From Nigrospora sphaerica (lineage: Eukaryota > Ascomycota > Sordariomycetes > Amphisphaeriales > Apiosporaceae), in contig JAGVVL010000022.1 of NCBI GenBank assembly GCA_018287875.1, forward strand, positions 4,278,001 through 4,342,000: 64,000 bases of DNA. Reading direction: 5' to 3'. The translations under genes and the position numbers were made by a program. This document shows positions 20,139 to 28,922 of this stretch, one piece after another (the first letter of the stretch is position 1; each line of letters opens with the position of its first letter). The notes under the pieces were generated by a model. That model saw nothing but the letters and a program-made list of their open reading frames with translations, did not search any database and was not told the origin of the DNA.

Positions 20139-23100
20139 GGAGACCCAGAGCCGAAGTGCCGACTTGAGACCAATATTGAGGTCCAAGTTGATGGTCAATG
20201 GGTGACATTCAAAGCACTAATAGATTCAGGGGCCGACATCAACTTAATTAACAGAAGGAAGATAGCCCATACAAAGACACAAGTCACCGGCAACCCAACG
20301 GCTATCGAAGGAGAGTTCGGAGGAAAGACAATCACCGTGGGCACCACCGAACTAGATACCACTATCACCGACCCTCAAGGAACCATAAGGAAACAACAAC
20401 ATACCTTCGAGGTAGCGGACACAGACACCTGGGACATCATCCTAGGACTACCATGGCTTGAGAAAGCCAACCCGAAAATACTAAACTGGAAAACTAAGAC
20501 ATGGAGGCATGAGATCTGCAAGGATACCTTCGAACTATGCACGACTAGGAAGCAGGTTAGAAGGGCACAACGAACCTTAAGACATGTCCTTACTCTCAGA
20601 AAATAAACAACAAAACCCGAAATCCCAAAGGAATATGAGGACTACATCGATGTGTTCGACACAGAAAAAGCCCCAACCCTCCCTGACCACCATGGGCTAG
20701 AACACACTATCGACCTAGAAGCAGGCAAGCAACCACCATGGGGACCACTCTATAATCTCGCAGAATCAGAACAACAAACGCTGAGAGAATACCTAGACGA
20801 CGCCCTAGCTAAAGGATGGATTCGAAGCTCCAGGAGCCCAGCAGGAGCAGGAGTCCTATTCGTCCCAAAAAAGAATGGCAAGCTCAGACTCTGTGTGGAC
20901 TATAGGGGTCTCAACAGGATAACTATTAAAAACCGAGCCTCCCTCCCCCTCCTCAGCGAAACCCTAGACCGCTTAGGAAAGGCGAGGATCTGGACCAAAT
21001 TCGACTTGAAAGACGCGTACCACCGAATACGTATTAGACAGGGCGACGAATGGAAGACAGCTTTCAGAACCAAATACGGACACTTCGAATATCTCGTCAT
21101 GCCATTCGGTCTCACCAATGCACCAGCTACCTTCCAGACATACATCAACACAGCACTGACAGGACTGATTGACGTTATCTGTGTCGTCTACCTTGACGAT
21201 ATCCTCATCTTCAGCAATAATATGGAAGAACACAAACTACATGTCAGAAGCATCCTCGACAGATTAAGAGAATGGAAGTTGTATGCTAACGTGGATAAGT
21301 GTTATTTCCACTAGACGGAAGTGGGGTACCTGGGGTTTCGCGTCTCACAAGCCGGCATCTCCATGGAAGAAGAAAAGATCCTAGCTATCAAGGAATGGCC
21401 TACACCAAAAACGATACAGGAGATCCAGACCTTCCTAGGATTCACGGGGTTCTACCGGCGGTTTATCAGGGGGTACGCCAGGATCACGAAACCCCTAACC
21501 GATCGACTACGACAAACCGGCCCAAAGCAATTCACCCCATCCATCGAAGAGGAAGCAGCGACCCAGCAGCTAAAACAACAGTTCATCGGCGCCCCTGTGC
21601 TCCGCCATTTCAATCCAGAACTACCCACCAGGATCGAGACAGACGCTTCCAACTGGGCTATCGGTGCAGTTATCTCCCAGAAAGAAGACGGCAGGTGGAA
21701 ACCTGTAGCCTTCAGATCCAGAAAACTCCAAGGACCAGAGCTAAACTACAGCACCCCGGACGGGGAACTACTAGGTATCGTCGATGCTTTCCAAGCCTGG
21801 AGACATTATTTAGCCTATAGCAAAGATACAGTAACCATCATCACAGATCACCTAAACCACCGCTACCTCTCCACCAAGTCGACGCTTACCAGCAGACAAG
21901 TGAACTGGTTACAACAACTAGAACCTTTCAACTACGAAATCATTTTCCGCCCTGGGAAAGAAAACCCTGCAGACGGACTTTCAAGGAGGCCAGACTACGA
22001 AGACCAACCTGGCAGACAAGAAGCAAGGCAGACGCTAATTCCCGGCTTTGAAAAGAAATTCAAAGACCCATCCAAGAGAGAGCTTGAAGAACTAGGGACC
22101 CACAGGCATGAGCCGCCGGGCACCCAGAAGTTAGCAGTTAAGAAAGCAGAGGGAGCAGCCGAGCGAAAGCTTGAGGGCACCCAGAGAAACATAAAGGGAG
22201 CAGCCGAGCATGAGCTTGAGGGCACCCAGAAGACCACCCAGGGCACAGCTGAGCATGAGCTTAAAAGCACCCGAAAGGTAGAAGCAGCCAGAGTACACGT
22301 CGTCTCGAAAACCCAGATCCAAGAGAGACATAAATGGACGTTTAACGGAAACGACCTCGAAGCAGCTATCCAAAAGGCTCAAGGGGAAGACGAATTCGTG
22401 AGACAACGCAAATGGAGACGACTGAAGACAACAAGAGGAACAAAGTGGACAACGGACGGAAACAACCTACTCTTAAGAAACGGAGCCACTTACGTCCCGG
22501 ACAGACACCCCATCACTCGAGACATCCTAAAACTATGCCACGACGAACCAGCGGCAGGGCACCTGGGGAGGGAGAAAACACTCAGCAGGATCAGGAAGAA
22601 CTTCTTTTGGAACACCCAACGGAAAGATGTCCTAAACTACGTCAAAACCTGCACCAGCTGCCAGAGAGGCAAAGCAAGGCATCATCGACCCTACGGCGAA
22701 CTCATGACATTACCCATACCCTCCAGACCATTCCAGGAAATCTCCCTTGACTTCATTACCGGAATCCCAGAATGCCAGACTCCTAGCGGCAAGGTCGACG
22801 CTATCCTAGTGATTGTGGACAGACTCACCAAATACGCACAATACATACCAACCAGAAAAGACGCCACCACAAGGACATTCGCTGAGATCTTCCTAGATAC
22901 CATCTTCCGAAGGTTCGGCCTACCAGAAGGTATAGTATCGGACAGAGGATCCCTATTCACTAGCAAATTCTGGGAAACCATGTGCCGTTCCCTAGGAACA
23001 CAGAGAAAACTAAGCACGGCATACCACCCCCAAACGGATGGACAGACGGAAAGGATGAACCAGCAACTGGAACACTATCTGCGAACCTACTGCTGCTACG

Positions 23101-23808
23101 AATAAACAGATTGGGCCGAGAAACTAGGAATGGCCGAATGGACCTACAACACATCGGAACATAAATCACACGGCAAATCACCAGCGTACCTCCTGCTAGG
23201 ATACGACCCAAAAGGTCCCACGGGGATAGCACACACGGAACCCGGCTCAGAAGAAGCAATTGAAAGAACCACCAGGATACGAGAAGACAGGAAGGCAGCC
23301 GCAAGCCTCCTAGAGAAATCAAATCAAGCCCATGCAAAATGGTATAACAAAAAAGAAAACCCATGGATTTCGAGGTGGGATCTGAGGTCCTCATATCAGC
23401 AAAACACATCAACCAACAAAGACCAAGCCGAAAGCTCGCGGATAAGTACCTAGGCCCGTTCCGCATAACAAAAGGATTAACGGCATGGCCTTTGAGGTGA
23501 AACTCCCGGACCAATACAAGATCCACAACACCTTCCCTATCAGCCACCTAGAAGCCTACCATCGGAGGAACGGAGAAGACCCCATGGAACAAGACGTCCA
23601 ACCAGAGGAAGACACCATATATGAGGTAGAAAGAATCCTCAGACAAAGAGGAAAAGGACAGAAAACACAATACCTCATACAGTGGAAAGGATGGACCGAA
23701 GAACACAACTCATGGGAACCTCGAGCCAACGTGGGACTAGAGGCAATCCAGGAGTTCGAAGAAGGGCAGCGACAGAAGGAATCCCAGGGCCAGAAGTTTC
23801 TCAATTAA
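20139..23808 (+). pseudogene. pol: Retrotransposon Pol: protease, RT, RNase H, integrase, chromodomain; interrupted
   Basis: Domains in order: aspartic protease (DSGAD near 20225), reverse transcriptase (KFDLKDAYH; catalytic YLDD near 21190), RNase H (TDASNWAIGAV and later TDHLNHRYL), integrase HHCC zinc finger (HDEPAAGH ... CTSC), integrase core with its D, D and E positions (SLDFITG, VSDRGSLF, TDGQTERMNQQLE), and a C-terminal chromodomain (EVERILRQRGKG, YLIQWKGW). The frame is shared with Gag but is interrupted by stops at 20604, 21312 and 23103. It changes frame near 23365 and again near 23480. All three stops are TAA/TAG codons that a single C-to-T change at CpA could explain, the dinucleotide preferred by RIP. 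This copy could not make a full Pol without suppression or help from another element. Confidence 0.9.
22138..22275 (+). repeat. Tandem repeats in the Pol spacer between RNase H and integrase
   Basis: Three units of about 42-45 nt (14-15 residues) encode variants of GAAE(R/H)(K/E)LEGTQ, giving a charged spacer. The units remain in frame. Confidence 0.75.
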
Positions 23809-23862
23809 GGAAAAACCCAGGAGAAAGACCGCAAAACAACAGCCGCGAAGGGGGCACAGAGA

Positions 23863-24770
23863 TTAGGCAGCGGCCATGCCCTTGCCGGTCTCCTTCGAGG
23901 TACCGACGGCATCCTCCTCCTCGTCCTCCTCCCTCTCTTCCTCCTCCTCCAACTCCCCCAACTCCTGGTCCTCGACATCGGTGTCGGCGACGGCATCGCG
24001 GGTCTACAGCAGCGAGTAAGCGGCGAACTGGTGGACGACAGAAAAGAATACTCACGACAACGCGGTAAATCTCCAAGGCATCCTTGGAGGCACCGGCAAT
24101 AGCCTCGAGGGCAGCGGCGAGGCGGCGAGTCTCGTGGATGAGGGTTTGTTGGCCCTCCCACAAACCCGCGACGGCGTCGGCGAGCCTCTCCTCGCGCTCG
24201 AAGCGAGCTTCCTGCATCTCCGCCTCGGCTGCGGCGGTATCCTCTTTGGCCTTCGAGGCAGAACGAGACTTGGCGTTCTTATTGCCCTGAAGGGACTTCT
24301 TAGCCAGGAGCTGCTGCTTCACGACCTCAGCCTGGAAAAAGGTTAGCAGCGACCTACTAAGCTGGCGGGAAAACAGGAAACATACAGGATCAACGCCAGC
24401 CTTCTGCAAAGCCTTGTGCAGAGCCTTCAGCACCTGCTTGTTGGCAATGCCCGAGACCTACCGGCGACTTAGCGGCGACCCCAAGAGGGGAACCAAGCAG
24501 ACTCACATCGGCGCAGGGCTTGCCCAGCTTCTGGCAGTAGTCGCACTTAACAGAGGCAGCTAGCAACCGGTTAGCACCCAGCGACCCAGCGGCGACCCAA
24601 CGGCAGCACCCACAATCGTTGTCCTCACAAAGAGAAGGAGCACCATCATCTTTCGACCACGTCACCAGGCGGGCGGCACAGCGACAGCAGGGCAGCTTGC
24701 GCACACCCGTGACCTCGGGATCGGCCCTGGTCGCCTTCTTCTTGCCTGCCTTGGGACAGGGGGGGGCCAT
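23863..24770 (-). CDS. Intact antisense passenger gene inside the retrotransposon: cysteine-cluster, coiled-coil, acidic-tail protein
   Basis: Five exons: 24770-24614, 24559-24507, 24457-24386, 24331-24056 and 24003-23863. They are separated by introns of 54, 49, 54 and 52 nt, all GT-AG with CTAAC-like branch sites and all in phase. The product is 232 residues without a stop or frameshift. A basic N-terminus (KAGKKKATRA) leads into six cysteines, C28-x2-C31-x16-C48-x9-C58-x2-C61-x6-C68, resembling a stretched fungal zinc cluster (C-x2-C-x6-C...). A long charged, Ala/Glu-rich helix (about residues 95-185) should form a coiled coil. The last 45 residues are strongly acidic (GELEEEEEREEDEEED). 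Likely a nuclear DNA- or protein-binding factor; the role is unknown. Because the gene lies opposite to the element's genomic RNA, its introns are not spliced from that RNA and can be carried through reverse transcription. The frame at 24920 extends upstream, but ATG 24770 precedes the conserved part directly. Confidence 0.75.
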
Positions 24771-25336
24771 GATGGTTATGTGACTACTAAGAAGCGAGTC
24801 AGCGTCGCCCCAGTGGTGGCCAAGATGCGAGAGGAAAAACGAACTCACGAAATGTTCAATTAGAACTGAAGCCACCAACAAATCAGCAAAACCGCCACTC
24901 AAAACAACCCAGGACTCCAAGGACTCACTGTTGGATTAAGATATCTGCGGCGAACTGTCAGCAACCAAGAAAACACTAAAAGGAACCAGGAGAAGAGCAC
25001 ATACCGACTGAAAATAAGCCTGCTGAAAGGGAAGACGGTTAGCAGAAGGGTCGACAGGAACCGCTGACCAGAGCACCTACAAAACAAAGCTTAAAGGTCC
25101 AAAGAAAAGAAGAGGAAGAAGAGAACTGACAGGACCGAAGATCTATCTATCCAAAAAAAAACCAGGAGCACCAAAATGCCTCAAGAACAACAATCGAAAT
25201 CACAATAACCAGCACCTACTAACTACCTCACCACATATTAACTACACAATCAACGATGGAACAACAAGGAAGCAGGACAATGAACAATGGGAGAACAATG
25301 AACAAAAGAGACCCCTGCAGAAGCAACAACCAAAGA

Positions 25337-25562
25337 GGACACCACGAACCACCAGCGAGGAAGCGGACCATAAAGGGAATCCAATAGAGTACATTGTTTT
25401 CTGAAATCCTATGGTAAAAGCCTAAGATTTCATAAAGAATTACCTAATGGGGACACCACGAACCACCAGCAAGGAAGCGGACCACAAAGAGAACCTGATA
25501 GGTTACATTGTTCTGAGATCCTATGGTAAAAGCCTAGTATATCATAAAAACAATCGACCCAG
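25337..25562 (+). repeat. Imperfect tandem duplication of 114 bp before the 3' LTR
   Basis: Unit 1 is 25337-25450 and unit 2 runs from 25451. Both start GGACACCACGAACCACCAGC and share ATCCTATGGTAAAAGCCTA. They differ by substitutions and a 1-2 nt indel. The duplication lies upstream of the antisense gene and near the element's 3' end. Confidence 0.7.
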
Positions 25563-25614
25563 GCCACCTGACACCGAAACTACCTACCGGCTGCATTGTA
25601 GGAACAATGCCATC

Positions 25615-25626
25615 GAAGAGGGGAAA
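25615..25626 (+). other. Polypurine tract of the retrotransposon
   Basis: GAAGAGGGGAAA, 3 bp before the 3' LTR, is the expected primer for plus-strand DNA synthesis. Confidence 0.75.
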
Positions 25627-25629
25627 CCA

Positions 25630-25890
25630 TGTCAGAGACACAACTGGAAAGGACTCGGATCCAGGACAAAGGATAAATGGAAGATCTCAGAGCAAGGCCC
25701 TCAACAGGAAAACTGGCGAGGCAACGGACAGGTAGCGGCAGGCTACAAATAAGGGGCAACAGGCCCAGTAGATGGATAGAAGGACAGAGATTAATGCCAT
25801 TCAACCTCTACCCCTACCTACTACCTCGCCACAGCTTCGACAGTACCTACGTGCCCCTTCTTGCCTATACTCCAAGGGCCCCCTCTGACA
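25630..25890 (+). repeat. 3' LTR
   Basis: 261 bp, identical by eye to the 5' LTR; ends CTCTGACA. Confidence 0.95.
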
Positions 25891-25895
25891 GGATA
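25891..25895. repeat. Target-site duplication, right copy (GGATA)
   Basis: Matches 18776-18780. Confidence 0.9.
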
Positions 25896-25906
25896 GATGA
25901 ACTCAC

Positions 25907-26188
25907 TGGAGCCGGAACTTCATTGTCACCAGACGAAGAGGTCTTAGTGACGGGCCCTCTGATGTTGGTGATTGTAGATCCAGCAGTCTCCGGAGACTGA
26001 CCAGAGCAGGCCTGGTGAGTACATCCCTCATGCCAGCACGGGAGGTCCTTGACGAAAGAGACTCTAGGGACACCGCCTGCCTCTCTGTTGACGGGTTTCT
26101 TCGCGCTTCTCTGCTCAAGCTTCTCGAATAGTCCGCGCCAAAGCCAGGGCCCAATGAAGTGGTGGGTTGTACTTGACCGGGGAGCAAG
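25907..26188 (-). pseudogene. Coding segment upstream of the retrotransposon insertion (tentative exon of the split gene)
   Basis: A 94-codon minus-strand stretch is open from 26188 and ends at a GTGAGT donor (25906-25901), 11 bp before the target duplication. It reads as genuine protein: HFIGPWLWRGLFEKLEQ, RVSFVKDLPCWHEGC and TAGSTITNIRGPVTK. A TAA bounds it upstream. Just beyond is another protein-like stretch in a different frame (TIVTDGRQLRVG, about 26210-26250), so the 5' part is frameshifted or has an unrecognised intron. It joins in phase to 18670-18425 across the element. No family was recognised. Confidence 0.4.
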
Positions 26189-26662
26189 TTAGGGTGCGTT
26201 GAACTACCCACACGGAGTTGCCGACCATCAGTGACGATGGTACAATGCGGCGCCGGCGCGCGCTGCGCTGCCAGGCCCGTGGCCCGAGAGGCTCAGCACC
26301 ACCCTTTTGAAGCCTAAATGGCGGATCACGTCTCTGCGAATGACGTTGCAATGAGCGTCTGGCCACTTCTGTCATCTTCGGGATGGCACAGGTTCCGGAA
26401 TGCCAGCATCGCTCCTTGAGAGGCTTTTTTATTAAAAACAATTGTCACCCAACTAGACCGGCACTTGCGTACCTGATGACCTTTACTGCATTAATTATAT
26501 ATATAGAGGCAAGTAGCAATCAAGGGCGGCTAACAAGGCTGCACAGACGGCAGGCGCGGAGGAGGCGATGAAGCAGAGGATGTCCAGACATCTGCCTGTC
26601 CAGTAGCGGCCCATGGCCAGTATGCGTTGTTACACAAGAAACCATAACTGCCATTATAGTTT

Positions 26663-27240
26663 TCAAGTGCAAGGCCGTTCATTTGGCACAATTTTAGGGC
26701 AATGGTTTGCAGTATAATTCTCTCTTCCATGTTGAGCGCGGTTGTTTGGAAATGCTTTATCGCAAGCCAAACTGGTCCTCTGAATCAAATATATAATTAA
26801 GGGCGGGCAGACCACGATCTGCCTTACCATTGTAGAGCGGTGGTTCGTGCACGTAGTGCCGATGCGGCAGTCGCTTCGGCACATCACGTCGACGGAGATT
26901 ATGTTGCCGTATTTCAATTTCTTGTCGTTAGAGAGTGGACGGTGGCAGAATAGATCGCGGCTGGCGCGTTGATCTCTAACCCGCAGCATGTGGACAGGGT
27001 CATGCGACGCCTTCGAGGATTTGGCTCCGGAAATGTCGGATGTGCTGTTGACGGATGAGAGCAGTGGGAAAAGATCCTCAGCAGCTCGTGAGCGTGACTA
27101 AACCACGAGCTTGTCGTCCAAGTCCTCATCGAGATAGCCCGCGAGGGGGGGCCGGGAACGCCATGCTCGCGAAAGAAGTAGAGCAGTACTACCTCTCTTG
27201 GGCAGTCCCCGGTAGTGCTGGTAGCCCAGATCGCTTACAA
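26663..27240 (-). pseudogene. Degenerate cysteine-containing protein gene
   Basis: The minus-strand frame from about 27240 reads as protein (SDLGYQHYRGLPKRG, LAGYLDEDLDDKLVV). It meets a TAG near 27100 and continues open (AAEDLFPLLSSVNSTSD, KYGNIISVDVMCRSDCRIG) to a 48-nt intron (26827-26780; GTAAGG donor, GATTCAG acceptor). The last exon ends at 26663 with HCPKIVPNERPCT. The C-terminal 80 residues hold six or seven cysteines. The intact intron argues for a former gene; the internal stop and the lack of a clear start argue for decay. An intron removing the TAG is possible. Confidence 0.35.
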
Positions 27241-28157
27241 TAGGTAGTTCTCGCAGTATGTCTTTTTTTATTTGATATCAGCACCCTTGTAAAAAGTGAT
27301 AATAAACTGGTCGCCGATTTTGAGCTAAAAGTTGTAACAGAAATTTTAAGCCGGAAATGAATAGGTATTACTCAGAGCTTGTCGCGCGGTATAAATGAGG
27401 TGTAGGTACTTCCGTAGCAAATGTGCATTTGGTATCCTTTTGTGTGAAGAGCTCTCGGGTGAGGAGAGAAAGGGAAGAATTTCCACTGGTGTCAAAGTCG
27501 AGTACGGCCGCTTGGCTCGGCTACCCAACCGTTCCTTGCGCTCGGAGTCGCCAGTGTGGTCCTTTTCGCCGTGGACAAGCACGCCTGTCGCGACTGAGGG
27601 AAGAGTGGCCAACCACATCATTCCCGCTAGGAAGTCTCCAAGTAATCCAACCTTCTAGCTGGTTCTTGGCGAGGCCTCAGCTTGGCGAAGATTGACCTCG
27701 CCTGCCTGGGCTTCCATAGTTCCTTTCCGGAATGCCACCACAAGTATGTTCTCTCCGTCGTAGCCGTCGACTTTGTTGGAGAAGGGCTGTACCATCTTGG
27801 GCTGTGCTCCCCACAAGATTGACCCGCTGTCGTCCGGTCTCTTGCAATTTCCGGATGTATTCGATTGTGGCGTCATCTGTATCTCTGCCCCTCCTCAGCT
27901 ATCCGGGCGTCGGCTTATTTAGGGCGGGCGGCTTTGTAGCCGCGAACAGTTTCACGCTCACTTGTTGGCGGGGATAAGCGGTTGTACCTGGTACTGGGCC
28001 AGTTGATTGAGCGGGGGGTTGAGCAGCTGTATTGGGTACTGGGTCGGTGGTAGGCCTGTCCAAGATGATGGTAAAGCCACTACTCCCCTAACCGCCTGCT
28101 TGAGAGTGCTCTCTCAGCTGGATTATGAGTAGCCGGAAGTGAGTGCAATACAGTAAA
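27241..28157. other. Remnant-rich interval
   Basis: Minus-strand protein-like pieces occur in changing frames. Examples are a Pro/Gln/Thr-rich stretch near 27.92-28.08 kb and segments around 27.66-27.88 kb (NKVDGYDGENILVVAFRK in one frame, ATIEYIRKLQETG in another). Frame changes without splice signals suggest a decayed gene. I cannot define a product. Confidence 0.3.
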
Positions 28158-28922
28158 TTATAGCCGGCTGCGCCCCATGAAGACCTTGTTGATCAGGTCC
28201 TGGTTCACGGAAATGCCCGGGACGTGGGCATTCGCGGCGACGTCCTTGTCATCATTGGGCTTTTTCCGGACGTACAACTCGATGATTTGGCCGGAGACTG
28301 TGAAGATCAGATATTTTACTTGTTAGAAGTGTAATTGCTAGGTATCTTAGTCGCCCTTGGTTCGGTCAAGGATGAGTGTAGTGTAATTATGAAATGTTTA
28401 TTGCATGCGAATTTTGATTAAGCTCCTCTCCCTAACAACACCCTCGTTTGAGGCCTTTTCCTCAGACCTTTTCTACCTCGTTTGATTACTTGATGAGTAT
28501 TGAGTCACAAAAAGCGCCACGGGAGAAAACTCACCCTTCTTGGCGGCCGTCCTCGCGCACCGGGTTGCCGACCCCCACCACGCGTGCAGGTTGCACTGAG
28601 CGGCGCTCAGTTTCGACTTGGTGCACTGGTTGCACCGCGAGTGGCCCCCCTGGCGCAAGACCCGACAGGACAGGCCGTGGGCCTTGCACCGAACGCAGGG
28701 CCCTAGAGGGTTGGGCATTCCCTCCGTGACCATGTTCATGCGCCCGAACAGTTTCAGCTCGTTGCTGGTACTGGCCTGGGGCTTCTGCGCAGCGACTTGG
28801 GGGGGCCCACTCTGCTGGGCGCCGCTGATGGTAGTGCTGCTGCTGCTGGTTGTCGTGGTCGTGGTGGGTCTGGGGAGATTAATGGGGGTGAAGGAAATCG
28901 TTGGGAGGCAGTTGGGATCCAT
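28158..28922 (-). CDS. 175-residue protein with a zinc-cluster-like six-cysteine motif, two exons
   Basis: Exon 1 is 28922-28535. Exon 2 is 28297-28158 and follows a CTTCACAG acceptor. The 237-nt intron keeps phase 1. The N-terminus is low-complexity (a Thr/Ser run around residues 20-32, then Gln/Pro/Ala). Residues 76-110 have C-x2-C-x6-C-x10-C-x2-C-x9-C (GPCVRCKAHGLSC, CNQCTKSKL). This is close to the fungal Zn2Cys6 DNA-binding pattern but with a longer last gap. The C-terminus (GQIIELYVRKKPNDDKD ... LINKVFMGRS) is charged. It may be a small DNA-binding or transposon-related protein. The layout echoes the antisense gene in the nearby retrotransposon. A TATA box at 29196-29206 supports transcription. 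The intron is long for this genome, so an extra exon could be hidden in it. Confidence 0.55.

Larger units (their letters stand above)
18781..25890 (+). mobile_element. Complete Ty3/Gypsy LTR retrotransposon with chromodomain integrase and an antisense passenger gene
   Basis: This is a 7,110-bp element. Both LTRs are 261 bp, start TGTCAGAG and end CTCTGACA. By eye they are identical. A 5-bp duplication (GGATA) flanks the element and a polypurine tract precedes the 3' LTR. The internal order is gag, protease, reverse transcriptase, RNase H, integrase and chromodomain, which defines the Ty3/Gypsy chromovirus type. After pol come about 1.8 kb that contain a spliced gene on the opposite strand (23863-24770) and a 114-bp tandem duplication. 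The leader between the 5' LTR and the gag ATG is only 17 bp and I see no convincing tRNA primer site. Gag-pol has in-frame stops and frameshifts, so this copy is probably non-autonomous. The identical LTRs nevertheless indicate recent insertion. Confidence 0.95.

Noticed and set aside
23801..24920. Two separate minus-strand ORFs at the end of the retrotransposon
   Set aside because: They are exons and read-through introns of one spliced gene, as shown by splice signals and phase.
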